Source: Clostridium bowmanii
GTDB taxonomy: Bacteria; Bacillota; Clostridia; Clostridiales; Clostridiaceae
Assembly (NCBI RefSeq): GCF_018861315.1
Contig: NZ_JAHLDL010000002.1
Coordinates: forward strand, 62,001-126,000
Length of the DNA stretch: 64,000 nt
Direction: 5' to 3'
The notes below the pieces were generated by a model, which was not told where the DNA came from, did no database searches, and saw only the letters and a list, made by a program, of their open reading frames with translations. Positions 26,856-36,068 of this stretch are shown here, piece after piece (positions within the stretch are counted from its first letter, which is position 1; every line of letters starts with the position of its first letter). Both the position numbers and the translations under genes were made by a program.

Positions 26856-27731
26856 TTGAAAATTATTTTAAAATTAACAAGCATAACCAAATGTCTAATT
26901 TGTGTTTTTTTATTCAGTATAGCAGTTATGCCTAACAATGGTCTTGCAGTTACTAACACTAAAAAAATTAGTGCAATTAATGGAAGGGTAACAGCACCAT
27001 TTAAATATGCACTGACTACAACACCAAAAGTAACAGATTTCGGTGTAACTCAAGTTATAAATGGGAAAGCAACAAAAGTTACTATAAATTCAACAAAAAG
27101 GACTGCCACATTAACAGTACCAGTGATAACTAAAACATCAGTAGCTCAAAATGTAGTTTATAAAGTATCATATAAAAAGGATATAATTGTTAGCTCGCCA
27201 ACAATAATCGTTTCAAAAGTTATATTAATTGTTAAACCAGTTATTAATAATACCGTTATAACTAGTAAATTTTCGGATGTAAACTTTAAAACTGAGGTTT
27301 ATTCTTTAATAAGAAAAGCTAGTCCTGCTCCAATACTTTATTCTGATGTTAAAAATATAAAAGATTTAGGTCTAAGTAATAAAAAAATAAGTAATCTAAG
27401 TGGTATTGAGTATTTTACATCATTAACTGTTTTATATTGTGATAGTAATAAATTAACAACTTTAGATGTAAGTAAAAATACAAATTTAACTCAGTTATAT
27501 TGCAATAGTAATCAACTAACAATATTAGATATAAGCAAAAGTACTGCATTAAGGTTTTTAGATTGTTCTAAAAATCAATTATCAACCCTTTATTTTAATA
27601 AAAATAAAGAGGACGATAGCTTTATGTGGCGTTATAAAATACAGTATATTGATTCAACTCACAAAACTACTACAGACAAATTAGTTATAACAATTAAAGC
27701 CTTATTATTATTATTATCTCTATTTATATAA
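26856..27731 (+). CDS. Secreted leucine-rich-repeat protein
   Basis: A 291-aa protein with a signal peptide (CLICVFLFSIAVMPNNGLAV). A Thr/Val-rich beta region (about 40-130) resembles an Ig-like fold. It is followed by about four 21-residue leucine-rich repeats of the internalin-like type (LTVLYCDSNKLTTLDVSKN, LTQLYCNSNQLTILDISK). The C-terminus ends in a Leu/Ile run and lacks an obvious anchor, so the 3' end may be truncated. TTG 26856 follows GAGGTGG. Probably a surface or secreted binding protein. Confidence 0.75.
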   Translation: MKIILKLTSITKCLICVFLFSIAVMPNNGLAVTNTKKISAINGRVTAPFKYALTTTPKVTDFGVTQVINGKATKVTINSTKRTATLTVPVITKTSVAQNVVYKVSYKKDIIVSSPTIIVSKVILIVKPVINNTVITSKFSDVNFKTEVYSLIRKASPAPILYSDVKNIKDLGLSNKKISNLSGIEYFTSLTVLYCDSNKLTTLDVSKNTNLTQLYCNSNQLTILDISKSTALRFLDCSKNQLSTLYFNKNKEDDSFMWRYKIQYIDSTHKTTTDKLVITIKALLLLLSLFI

Positions 27732-27853
27732 TAAAATTTATTTTGTAATTAAATACTAAATTTTAACTAGGTTATTCATTGTATAAAATGGTATACTGTA
27801 CTAAAATAAACTAAATTTATACAAATATAAATTTTGAGTGGAGGTAATTAAAT

Positions 27854-28246
27854 ATGTTAATTTGGAACGACAGTTGTTCAATTGGTATAGATATAATTGA
27901 TGCTCAACATAAACATCTTTTTGAGATAGGTAATCAAGCTTATGCACTTTTAAAAAATGGACTTCAAACTGATAAATATGATGATGTAAATTTAATAGTT
28001 GAGGATTTAAGAAATTATACTAAATATCATTTTAAATGTGAGGAAGAGTATATGCTTAAAATTAATTATCCTGGATATGAAGAACAAAAAAGAGAACATA
28101 CTAATTTCATAAAAAGACTAGAAGAAATAAATCTAAATAATGTGGATACAAATCACCAAGAATATATAGAGGATTTGCTTCATTTTGTATTTGAATGGAT
28201 TTTAGAGCATATACTGGAGAAAGATAAATTGATAATGCCAGTATAA
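27854..28246 (+). CDS. Bacteriohemerythrin
   Basis: A 130-aa oxygen-binding di-iron four-helix protein. Ligands are visible: His19 (DAQHKHLFE), His59 and Glu63 (YHFKCEEEY), His82 (KREHTNF), His119 and Asp124 (LEHILEKD). The HxxxH pair in helix 3 has Gln78 in place of the first His, so one expected iron ligand is absent. In an anaerobe it may buffer or sense O2. RBS GTGGAGG. Monocistronic, with a terminator. Confidence 0.92.
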   Translation: MLIWNDSCSIGIDIIDAQHKHLFEIGNQAYALLKNGLQTDKYDDVNLIVEDLRNYTKYHFKCEEEYMLKINYPGYEEQKREHTNFIKRLEEINLNNVDTNHQEYIEDLLHFVFEWILEHILEKDKLIMPV

Positions 28247-28255
28247 ATTAAGCCA

Positions 28256-28289
28256 AAAAGGACTGAGCTATAATAACTCAGTCTTTTGA
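28256..28289 (+). terminator. Bacteriohemerythrin terminator
   Basis: AAAGGACTGAG and CTCAGTCTTTT form the stem, with T run. Confidence 0.9.
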
Positions 28290-28386
28290 AATTAGCAGTG
28301 ATACTTATATAGAACTGAAATGATTTTACGACCCTGTTGTAAAATCTGGAAGCATAAGCGCACAAATTATGCTTGATAAAGATAGG

Positions 28387-29151
28387 TTATAATTTTTTAT
28401 AAATCCTCATTGCAAAGATATAAGCAACAACTATTATTGCTATACACCAAGCAAGTGCAACCCAGATATCATTTCCTACTGGTTGGACTCCTAATAAATT
28501 ACGAATAGCTTCTACGATAGGCGTTACAGGTTAATTTTCTGCAAAGGCACGTACTGCTGAAGGCATAGTATCTATTGGTACAAAGGCAGAACTGATAAAT
28601 GGTAAGAAGATGATTGGGTAAGAGAATGCGCCTGCACCATCTGGTGTTTTAGCAGCAAGTCCTGCAATTACAGCAATCCAAGTCAAAGCAAGTGTAAAGA
28701 TCCCAAGAATTCCAAATACCGCGAGCCACTCTAAGATTCCTGCAGAGGAGCGGAAACCCATTAATAATGCAACAAGTATAATTACTACTACAGAAATTCC
28801 ATTAGAAATTAATGAGGTTAATACATGCCCCCATAATACTGTAGAACGAGCGATAGGCATTGAGTGAAAACGTTCAAATATACCACGGTATTTATCTATA
28901 AACAAACGGTATGCCACATATGCAATCCCACTACCAATAGCCATTAACATTATACCTGGTAATATATAATCAATATAAACTTATGTACCTGTTTTGATTG
29001 CACCACCAAATACATAAACGAATAATAACATCATCGCAATTGGTGTGATGCAAACTGTAATAATTGTATCCATACTTCTAGAAATATGGCGCATAGAACG
29101 TTCAAACATAACACTCATATCACTTAAAAAATATTTGTTTGTAGATTCCAT
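28387..29151 (-). pseudogene. DrrB-like ABC-2 permease with two nonsense codons
   Basis: One frame of 254 codons from ATG 29151 to TAA 28387 encodes a drug-exporter-type ABC-2 permease (MFERSMRHISRSMDTII, IFERFHSMPIARSTVLWGHV, then six hydrophobic helices). It is interrupted by TAA at 28981-28983 and 28531-28533. The first removes all but 56 residues, so it is a recent pseudogene. It directly follows its ATPase gene. Confidence 0.88.
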
Positions 29152-29738
29152 TTATTTCTTCCCCTTTTTACCAATGATTGTTAGGAATATTTCTTCTAAT
29201 GTAGGTTGTTTTTCAACATATTCCACTTTTGCAGGTGAAAATAATTTTTTAAATCCTTCTAGTGTATCTAGAGCAATGATTTTCCTCCATGAAGAATAGC
29301 GATTTTATCTGCAAGTTGCTGCGCTTCCTCTAAATATTGAGTAGTTAAGAATACTGTAGTTCCTGAAGCTGATAACTCTTTTACAATCTTCCAAACTTCT
29401 AAACGTGATTCTGGATCAAGACCTGTGGTTGGATCATCTAGGAAAATAATCTTTGGATTTCCCACAAGACTCATTGAGATATCAATTCTTCTTTTCATCC
29501 CTCCAGAGTAAGTAGCCACTCTTCGGTCTGCAGCCTCTGACATACCAAAACGATTAATTAACTCATCTGCTTTAAGTAAAGTAACCATTATTCTAATCAT
29601 CGTTGTTTTTCCGGATCCATTGGAACCTAGTAATGCAAAAATACTTCCCTGCTCAATTTCAAAATCTACTCCTTTGAGTACTTCTACATCTTTGTAAGAT
29701 TTCTTTACTCCTTTAATTTGTATGATATTTTTTCCCAT
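29152..29738 (-). pseudogene. DrrA-like ABC ATPase, deleted and frameshifted
   Basis: Walker A GSNGSGKTT, signature YSGGMKRR and Walker B IIFLDDPTTGLD are present. About 60 residues between LLKAD and the ELINRFGM segment are missing (the Q-loop region). Near 29280 a frameshift moves the C-terminal text (IALDTLEGFKKLFSPAKVEY) into another frame, which ends at TAA 29152-29154, adjacent to the permease ATG. Non-functional together with its permease. Confidence 0.85.
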
Positions 29739-29825
29739 TTTCTTTTCCTCCTCTACAATATAGTAACCTTACTTAAATCTGCATTTAATTCTTTCAATAC
29801 GACTTGAGTAGTTATAATAAAAAAA

Positions 29826-29865
29826 GAGCCGATAACTGTGATTTCATTCACATGTTATCGGCTCT
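29826..29865 (-). terminator. Terminator after the KTR gene
   Basis: GAGCCGATAAC and GTTATCGGCTC, followed on the minus strand by a run of T. The stem overlaps the KTR stop codon. Confidence 0.88.
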
Positions 29866-30043
29866 ACGTCTTAGCGGCTGGCTCTTTAATAACTGATATA
29901 TTCAGTTGTTTTACATTGATTATCGTTTCTTGTTTACAATTTGGACAAAATAGCGGGAAGTTTTCAAGTACCGTATCAACTCCTATCTTAACCCTTGTTT
30001 TGTTGCCACAGACCGGGCATAATATCCACTCATATCTACACAC
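29864..30043 (-). CDS. Cysteine-rich KTR domain protein
   Basis: A 59-aa zinc-ribbon-like protein too short for most gene lists. It has CPVCGNKTRVKI, then FPLFCPNCKQET and the tail INVKQLNISVIKEP. The two CxxC pairs and the KTR tripeptide are the family signature. GTG 30043 is chosen from the in-frame start with RBS AAGGGGATG. The family is common on clostridial conjugative elements. Here it follows two DUF1048 genes and shares their richer base composition. Confidence 0.8.
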   Translation of the reverse strand: MCRYEWILCPVCGNKTRVKIGVDTVLENFPLFCPNCKQETIINVKQLNISVIKEPAAKT

Positions 30044-30066
30044 TCTACCATCCCCTTAGTTGTTGT

Positions 30067-30417
30067 TTACTTTGTTTTATCCGTAACCTTTTTCATGGCC
30101 TTGTCAACTTCTTGGTCAACAGATTCTTGATAGATGTCAGCGTAAGTTTTTGAATCTTTGATTAAATCGTCGCAGAAGGCCGCTACGTCACTGCCTGTCA
30201 CTTCGAGTGCACCTTTCCTAAGGGCAGCGCCTTCTTCAAAAAGATCGATAATCCCTGAGAGTAAACCTATCCCTTTGGTTAGCTCAACAGGACCCACATT
30301 AAAGAGATATTTCTGAATCTCTTTATAAACAATCTGATAATCCTTAGGGAGCGCTTTGACACGTGTCACGTGTGCTCGCCACTCTTTTTTGCCTTCGATG
30401 ATATCTTGTATTATCAT
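30067..30417 (-). CDS. DUF1048 family protein (second copy)
   Basis: A 116-aa helical protein. DUF1048 features: KEWRAHVTRVKALPKDYQIV, a YKEIQKYL helix and VAAFCDDLIKDSKTY. Function unknown. The family is typically found next to a PadR regulator and an ABC exporter, as here. RBS TAGGAGGAT precedes ATG 30417, 9 bp from the previous DUF1048 gene. Confidence 0.9.
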   Translation of the reverse strand: MIIQDIIEGKKEWRAHVTRVKALPKDYQIVYKEIQKYLFNVGPVELTKGIGLLSGIIDLFEEGAALRKGALEVTGSDVAAFCDDLIKDSKTYADIYQESVDQEVDKAMKKVTDKTK

Positions 30418-30426
30418 TTTATCCTC

Positions 30427-30774
30427 CTATTTACCTGATTTTTTAGCAATATTATTGTTGAGTTGCTTGCGCCACTTGTCGCGAAAAGACTTTGCCACTT
30501 CTTCACCGGCCAGCTCTAAGCAGAAGCCATTGATATCGTCACCAAAAACTTCTTGTACACTCTGACCGTCCGCAGCCGTTTCCTCCAGCAGGCCAAGCAC
30601 ACCGTCAAGAATTGGCATGAGGTTGCGACCGGTGAAATCTGAGTGCGGCCAAAGATTGGCCTTAATTTTTCCCCATGATGCTTGATAATCAGCCGGCAGC
30701 TTTTTAGCTCGAGATTCAAAACTTTTCATTTCTTTAGTCATGTCGCTTCCCGTAACCTTTTCCCAAAAATTCAT
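30427..30774 (-). CDS. DUF1048 family protein (first copy)
   Basis: A 115-aa paralogue of the next gene (KKLPADYQASWGKIKANLW, GFCLELAGEEVAKSFRD). Its ATG overlaps the end of padR by 4 bp (ATGA), so the two are translationally coupled. Base composition is clearly more GC-rich than most of the window, suggesting recent transfer from a higher-GC Firmicute. Confidence 0.9.
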   Translation of the reverse strand: MNFWEKVTGSDMTKEMKSFESRAKKLPADYQASWGKIKANLWPHSDFTGRNLMPILDGVLGLLEETAADGQSVQEVFGDDINGFCLELAGEEVAKSFRDKWRKQLNNNIAKKSGK

Positions 30775-31097
30775 TTCTTCTTCTCCTTTAACTCACTAAT
30801 TTTTGATGATACGAATTCCCATCTTTCCCAGAACCTTTTCAGCTCCACACGCCCCGCGTCATTGAGCTTGAAAAACTTTCGCGGCGGTCCCATATCGGAT
30901 GGCTTTTTTTCTATGTCCACGAGTTTATTCCTCTCAAGACGCACCAAAATGGTGTAAACTGTCCCATCCACAACGTCCGAAAATCCGAGGGCATTCAGCC
31001 TTCTCGTGATCTCGTAACCGTAGATTTCCTCGTGGTTGATGATTTCAAGGATGCAGCCTTCTAGTACACCTTTTAACATTTCCGTAATATTTTCCAA
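30771..31097 (-). CDS. PadR family transcriptional regulator
   Basis: A 108-aa winged-helix repressor. The PadR signature is LEGCILEIINHEEIYGYEI, then VVDGTVYTILVRLERNKLV and PPRKFFKLNDAG. First gene of the island. It probably represses its own operon through the dyad at 31119-31143 and would respond to a drug-like ligand exported by the now broken ABC transporter. Confidence 0.93.
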   Translation of the reverse strand: MENITEMLKGVLEGCILEIINHEEIYGYEITRRLNALGFSDVVDGTVYTILVRLERNKLVDIEKKPSDMGPPRKFFKLNDAGRVELKRFWERWEFVSSKISELKEKKK

Positions 31098-31118
31098 AAA
31101 ATCACCTCTTCACTATCT

Positions 31119-31143
31119 AGTAATACTGGTATTTAGTATTACT
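31119..31143 (-). promoter_or_regulatory. Candidate PadR operator
   Basis: AGTAATACT and AGTATTACT are perfect 9-bp inverted arms separated by 7 bp, 22-46 bp upstream of the padR start. A second, looser TAGTA-rich dyad lies at about 31146-31175. Confidence 0.6.
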
Positions 31144-31387
31144 TACTACCTCTATGTAGTATCACGTAGTAGTGGTGGCGTCAATATAATATTTTTATTT
31201 TTATTTTTTTAAAGTTTATTTTTAACAATAAGATTTATAATAATTCTAAAGATGATAACAAGCACCAAATAAGCAACAAAAACTGTTCCAGTTTTTTACA
31301 AGGGTCTGGCCCCTCAAAGATTATGACAATTACAATCACCTTTATAGTTGTATCTGAATATTATTATAGTGAAAGGTGGCGTTATTC

Positions 31388-31738
31388 ATGGATCATAGCG
31401 AAAAGTATACTGGGAGCAAAGAAGATTTTTATTTTTTTCTAAAGGATGAAGTTATAAGGCTATTAAAGGATAAACTCAAAATAGATGGGACCCGTGTTTT
31501 AATACCAGATAATGAAGAATTAGATTACGAATTTAAACTTGATAGTGATATTAATTATGGTGTTTTTACAATTAGTGTTAAGTGGGGAGAAAAACAACCT
31601 AAACCATCTAATAAATTAAAAGATAAACTAAATCAATATGAAGAATTCGATGAGAACTCTAAACAAGCTGAAAAATTTAAAGAAAACTATACGAACTCTG
31701 ATGGTATGGAGATAACTACCCATATAACCTTTGATTAG
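31388..31738 (+). CDS. Hypothetical protein, 116 aa
   Basis: I do not recognise a named family. The start resembles small clostridial proteins with GSKEDFYFFLKDEVIRLLKDKL, followed by a beta-rich part (VLIPDNEELDYEFKLDSD, GVFTISVKWGE) and a charged tail. It is soluble and acidic. ATG 31388 is chosen for RBS AAAGGTGG; the GTG 31376 start overlaps that signal. Single gene. Confidence 0.65.
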   Translation: MDHSEKYTGSKEDFYFFLKDEVIRLLKDKLKIDGTRVLIPDNEELDYEFKLDSDINYGVFTISVKWGEKQPKPSNKLKDKLNQYEEFDENSKQAEKFKENYTNSDGMEITTHITFD

Positions 31739-32043
31739 CGTATATAAAAAGTATTATAACAAATAGGCTTTCTTAAAATATTTTATCACGTATTATTTGT
31801 TTAACCTTTAGAAATATAGATTATATATTAGCTATATTTTTTACAAGCTCATTAATCAAACCATTGTAAATTTATAATAAGGACATTTAAAAATATTAAT
31901 CTGATTCAGTGGAACATATTTTCAACTCATAGCACCTATGTTGAAAATATTTTTAATGGTTCATAGATCTATAAGAAATCCGAGTGACCAAATCAGTATT
32001 AATAAGTATTGTCTTATTCTAAATTTAAAAGGAGTTGTATTAA
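31739..32043. other. Intergenic with a long inverted repeat
   Basis: ATATTTTCAAC and GTTGAAAATAT (about 31916-31950) form an inverted repeat with a 13-nt loop. It is followed by TTTTTAATGG, so it may act as a terminator. Otherwise this is AT-rich spacer before the Cys-rich gene. Confidence 0.45.
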
Positions 32044-32403
32044 ATGAGAAATGATTCTGATTGTAATAAGTGCACTAAAAGTTCATGTAATTTATGCAGC
32101 GTTATTAATGTAGATCCAGTAGATATAGAAAAACATGCTCTAAGATTACTAACTGTAAGAATAAAAGTAAGGAACGTATGCTTTGATAAAAAAGTTGCTG
32201 TTGCATGCATTATATATGATAGATGTCATAGAATAGTTGCTTTTAGGGGCTTTATTACAATTATATGTAGAGAAAATGGATGTGGTGAATGTGGCAACAT
32301 TGAACGTAAATTAGTGTTTGTACTTCCCGACAATATTACATGTGACCCTAGTAATTTAGAAGTTCGTACCGCAGCCAATTATATATATCCATGTGAAGAC
32401 TAA
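32044..32403 (+). CDS. Hypothetical Cys-rich protein, 119 aa
   Basis: A protein with an N-terminal Cys cluster (CNKCTKSSCNLC) and further Cys in VACIIYDRCHR, ICRENGCGECGN and YPCED, twelve in all. The middle is beta-rich (LLTVRIKVRNVCFDKKVA). The pattern suggests a disulfide-linked or metal-binding spore or surface protein. It is not assigned to a family. A strong RBS (AAAAGGAGTTG) and a following terminator support it as a real gene. Confidence 0.7.
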   Translation: MRNDSDCNKCTKSSCNLCSVINVDPVDIEKHALRLLTVRIKVRNVCFDKKVAVACIIYDRCHRIVAFRGFITIICRENGCGECGNIERKLVFVLPDNITCDPSNLEVRTAANYIYPCED

Positions 32404-32426
32404 TAAATAGTGTAGTGTCAAATTTA

Positions 32427-32452
32427 GCCTAGCATAATTGCTAGGCTTCTTT
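32427..32452 (+). terminator. Terminator after the Cys-rich gene
   Basis: AGCCTAGCA and TGCTAGGCT with TTCTTT following. Confidence 0.85.
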
Positions 32453-32526
32453 ATCGTTTCACCACATTTTTTTATAATAAGTAGTATTATTAAATGTTAA
32501 ATAACTGAATATTAAAAAGACTTACA

Positions 32527-32991
32527 TTAAACCTTTTTATAAGTTTTAAATTCGATTAGTATCTGAGGATTTTTTTTAATGAATTGTACAAAATTTTGAA
32601 AACATTCTGTTGTTTTATTACTTATTGTATGTTCAATTTTTTCAGTTTCTTCTAAAATATCAGACTCTGAAACATCTAGTATTCTTAATAAACTCTCTAC
32701 AGTATTATGACGATTAAGTAATGTCTTTCCAAATTTTTTTCCATCCTCTTCTAGTTCTAAAACACCATATTTTATATATTTTACAAGTTTAAGTTCAGCT
32801 AATTTTTGCACCATGTCTGTAACCGAAGGTGGTTTAACATTAAGTGCATTAGATAGTTCATTAACCCTTGTAAATCCTGTGCTTAAAGATAATCTATAAA
32901 TCATTTCAAGATAATCTTCCATACATGGAGTAAGAAGCTTTTTTCCTTTTTTCATATATCCGTTAAAAGTATAAAAATCTTTTTCCAACAT
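32527..32991 (-). CDS. DtxR/MntR family metal-dependent regulator
   Basis: About 154 aa. HTH and dimerisation motifs fit the family: MEDYLEMIYRLSLSTGF, NVKPPSVTDMVQKLAELKLV and ETEKIEHTISNKTTE. The usual SH3-like third domain is absent, as in MntR. It is divergently placed from an Nramp transporter across 197 bp, so it probably represses that gene when Mn2+ or Fe2+ is sufficient. ATG 32991 preferred to GTG 33003. Confidence 0.88.
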   Translation of the reverse strand: MLEKDFYTFNGYMKKGKKLLTPCMEDYLEMIYRLSLSTGFTRVNELSNALNVKPPSVTDMVQKLAELKLVKYIKYGVLELEEDGKKFGKTLLNRHNTVESLLRILDVSESDILEETEKIEHTISNKTTECFQNFVQFIKKNPQILIEFKTYKKV

Positions 32992-33188
32992 ATTATCACC
33001 CACTTTAAGCTATAGTCTGTTAAATAAATTATATGCTTAAACATACAATGAAATTACTTTAGTGGAACATTTAAACAACAACAACATAATTTATATTACC
33101 AGAATAAATTTAGTCCCGTCTAAGAAATCTATTCCAGTATAATTATTTTGGTTATATTTTAAGAACCAAATGGAGGATGATGTAATTT

Positions 33189-34457
33189 ATGGAGAATGAT
33201 AACTTAATAATAAATGATAGTTTAGCTGCTCCAAAGCAGATAAGTAAGGTAAAACAGTTAATGAAGTTTATAGGGCCTGCTTTTGTTGTTAGTGTTGCAT
33301 ATGTTGACCCAGGTAACTTCGCAACTAATATAAGTGGAGGGTCACAATTCAACTATACCCTCATTTGGGTGATTTTATGGAGCAACATACTTGCTATATT
33401 TTTACAGACTATGTCTGCTAAACTAGGAATAGCCACTGGACGTAATTTGCCTGAAATGTGTGCTACGGTATTCCCTAGGTCAGTAAACTGGATATTCTGG
33501 ATTGTCGCTGAAATAGGTGCTATGGCAACAGATTTGGCAGAGTTTCTAGGTGGCACATTAGGATTATATTTATTGTTTCATATACCTATGATATATGCAG
33601 GACTTCTTACGGGTCTTATAACGTTTATAATTTGCTACTTAGAAAAATATGGGCAGAAAGTTGTTGAAATTATAATAGCAGCATTTGTTACCGTAATCAG
33701 TATCGCATATGCAATAGAATTATTTCTTGCTAAACCAGATTGGGTGGAGGTGGGCATTCATACATTAATTCCTTCGTTACCCAATGGAGCAGCTGTATTC
33801 ATTGCGGTAGGTATGCTTGGTGCAACAGTTATGCCCCATGTAGTATATTATCACTCGCAGTTAGTTCAGGAGAGAGGTACTGATACGTCAAATGAAGGTA
33901 AATTAAGACATTTGAAAATGGAAAAGATAGATATTACTATAGCTATGAATATTGCCTTTATTGTAAATGCTGCAATGGTTGTTGTATCAGCTGCGGTTTT
34001 TTATAGAAATGGAATGATAGTAGATTCAATTGAACAGGCTCATACATCTTTACAACCATTATTAGGTTCTTTATCAAGTGGCGCCTTTGGAATAGCATTA
34101 CTTGCATCAGGACTATCCTCCTCTGCTGTTGGAACCATGGCAGGGCAGACTATTATGAAGGGCTTTGTTAATTTGAGCATACCTAAAAATGTTAGAAGAA
34201 TTATAACCATGATGCCAGCTTTGGTTGTAATTGCACTTGGAATTAATCCGATTTATGCTCTTATTTTGAGCCAGGTCGCACTTAGTTTTATTCTACCATT
34301 CCCAATATTTCAAATGTTAACTATAGCTAAACGTAAAGACTTAATGGGTATTTTAGTTAATAAACGTATAGTGCAGCTATTAGGTGTTTTAATAGCAGCG
34401 GTTATAATTTTACTAAATGTAGTGCTCCTGTATCTAACATTTACAGGTAAGGTTTAA
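33189..34457 (+). CDS. mntH: Nramp family divalent metal transporter
   Basis: A 422-aa proton-coupled Mn2+/Fe2+ importer with 11 membrane helices. The two metal-site helices show the family motifs DPGNFATNISGGSQF (TM1) and MPHVVYYHSQL (TM6, MPH). The helix-2 signature LSAKLGIATGRNLPEM is also present. RBS TGGAGGATG. Expression is likely controlled by the divergent DtxR-type regulator. I saw no clear MntR box. Confidence 0.92.
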   Translation: MENDNLIINDSLAAPKQISKVKQLMKFIGPAFVVSVAYVDPGNFATNISGGSQFNYTLIWVILWSNILAIFLQTMSAKLGIATGRNLPEMCATVFPRSVNWIFWIVAEIGAMATDLAEFLGGTLGLYLLFHIPMIYAGLLTGLITFIICYLEKYGQKVVEIIIAAFVTVISIAYAIELFLAKPDWVEVGIHTLIPSLPNGAAVFIAVGMLGATVMPHVVYYHSQLVQERGTDTSNEGKLRHLKMEKIDITIAMNIAFIVNAAMVVVSAAVFYRNGMIVDSIEQAHTSLQPLLGSLSSGAFGIALLASGLSSSAVGTMAGQTIMKGFVNLSIPKNVRRIITMMPALVVIALGINPIYALILSQVALSFILPFPIFQMLTIAKRKDLMGILVNKRIVQLLGVLIAAVIILLNVVLLYLTFTGKV

Positions 34458-34759
34458 ATTAAAGAGATAATACCCGACTCAATTGGACACTGGCGCGGTA
34501 GATTGTAAGATGCTATACTTAAGTGTTTGTATTTTATAAGCATGAATCCTAATGATAAGAGAAATTGGGATTCACTTTAGAAGATTGCAGTGGATATAGG
34601 ATAGTTGTAGATGATGTTAAAATGTCGTGAAAATTTCCATTTTCACGACATTGGTTGTATCACTTTTATAAAACTTTTTATATTTGAGGCAAGTGTTTAA
34701 AATGGTGTTAACATTGTGGCTGAAGAGTAAAATTTTGTGATTACTAGGGGGAATGATTT
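34458..34759. other. Intergenic with a stem-loop
   Basis: AATGTCGTGAAAA and TTTTCACGACATT (34621-34652) form a perfect 13-bp stem with a 6-nt loop. No T run follows, so this is a weak terminator or a structural element. No coding text seen. Confidence 0.5.
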
Positions 34760-35383
34760 ATGAAGGTAAAAGCTTATACATTAAACTCATTTGCAAAATC
34801 AATTGAGGGAGGAAACCCCGCCGGAGTTGTGCTTAATGCTGATGATTTATCAGAAAATGACATGAAAAAGATTGCAGGTATAATTGGTTTTAGTGAAACT
34901 GCTTTTGTAATGAAGTCAGATCTGGCAGATTTCAAGGTAAGATTTTTTACACCTAATGAAGAAGTTGATATTTGCGGTCATTCAACAATAGCAACATTCT
35001 ATACACTCTCAAGACAAGGTTACATTAAGTTGGGAAAATATTCTCAAGAAACCAAAACTGGAGTTTTAAATGTGGAATTAAAGGAAGACTTATTAATTAT
35101 GATGGAACAAAATACTCCAAACTATTATGAAATAGTAAGCAAGAATGAAATTGCAGATTCCTTGAACATTACTACAGCTGAAATCTTGGAAGAGCTACCA
35201 GTACAGATTGTATCCACAGGCCTTAGGGATATATTTGTACCTATTAAAAATATGGATATACTAAATTCTATAAATCCAGACTTTAAAAAAGTTGCAGAAA
35301 TTAGCAGTAAAATTCCAAACGTAATTCCTGTAAATGAATCAAGCGAGACAGTGAAGAAATCATTTCCGGAGTTTATGGAATAG
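34760..35383 (+). CDS. PhzF-family isomerase, C-terminally truncated
   Basis: The N-terminal domain of the PhzF (phenazine-biosynthesis-like epimerase/isomerase) fold is clear: GGNPAGVVLNADDLSE, GFSETAFVM with the catalytic Glu, FFTPNEEVDICGHSTIATFY. At 207 aa it lacks the last quarter of the family (the ESATGTSNGAL glycine loop), and its end (SSETVKKSFPEFME) is unlike the family. Probably a truncated gene. Confidence 0.75.
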   Translation: MKVKAYTLNSFAKSIEGGNPAGVVLNADDLSENDMKKIAGIIGFSETAFVMKSDLADFKVRFFTPNEEVDICGHSTIATFYTLSRQGYIKLGKYSQETKTGVLNVELKEDLLIMMEQNTPNYYEIVSKNEIADSLNITTAEILEELPVQIVSTGLRDIFVPIKNMDILNSINPDFKKVAEISSKIPNVIPVNESSETVKKSFPEFME

Positions 35384-35708
35384 AATTGCCATTACAAATT
35401 CAAAAAATTATGTGAGGTAATATCAGATTTTTACTTTGTATTGCAAGGCTTTTATTGCCTTAATACTCTATTTTGAATTACCTCACATAACTGGCATTAT
35501 GTAGCAAGTCACATAATATCAGAGTCAGCACCAAGGAACAAAATACAGACCGTAAACATGAAGCTCTAAAAGAATAGGTCACCTTAAATAAACTCATATA
35601 TTAAGCTACATTAGAGGATAGATTAAGTGGAAAAGGATTTTGAAAGATCGCATTAATCTTTTATTTATAATTAAGTTTCTACACCTTTATTTATTTTTTT
35701 TATAATTC
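35384..35708. other. Intergenic with an 83-bp inverted-repeat element
   Basis: TTATGTGAGGTAAT (35408-35421) and ATTACCTCACATAA (35477-35490) are perfect 14-bp arms around 55 bp that hold a smaller AAGGC/GCCTT hairpin. It sits immediately after the PhzF truncation point. The rest shows nothing recognisable. Confidence 0.55.
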
Positions 35709-36068
35709 TTAATAATATTTATATTTATATTTATATTTATTGTTATAATCATTAGCAGCTTCAACCAATTGTTCATAACTGTTTATTCCCTTGTTTTTAA
35801 TTATTTTTTTAAAATCATAATATCTAACATTTTTACTTTTTTTTATGATTTGTTGATATGGTTTACGGTCTAGTAAATAATGCCAAAAAACAACTGCATC
35901 AATCTCTAAATGTGTACCTTTTTTATCAAAATGAGCTTGTATATCTACAAACATTTGTTGTGCAGCATCAGCATCCTCTACACCAGTAAAGAATTTAATT
36001 ATTAAATTTGCTTCTTTTGAAGTTGCTATAGCTTTATTAGAATTTATGCGTAAGTGTGAATCATTCAT
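35709..36068 (-). CDS. Hypothetical protein, 119 aa, with Tyr-Lys repeat tail
   Basis: Mixed helical protein of unknown family (KEANLIIKFFTGVEDADAAQ, FWHYLLDRKPYQQIIK). The last residues, KYKYKYKYY, come from a TATATT-type hexanucleotide repeat at about 35716-35738, so tail length may vary between strains. ATG 36068 follows RBS GGGGGAGAT. No neighbour gives a clue to function. Confidence 0.6.
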   Translation of the reverse strand: MNDSHLRINSNKAIATSKEANLIIKFFTGVEDADAAQQMFVDIQAHFDKKGTHLEIDAVVFWHYLLDRKPYQQIIKKSKNVRYYDFKKIIKNKGINSYEQLVEAANDYNNKYKYKYKYY

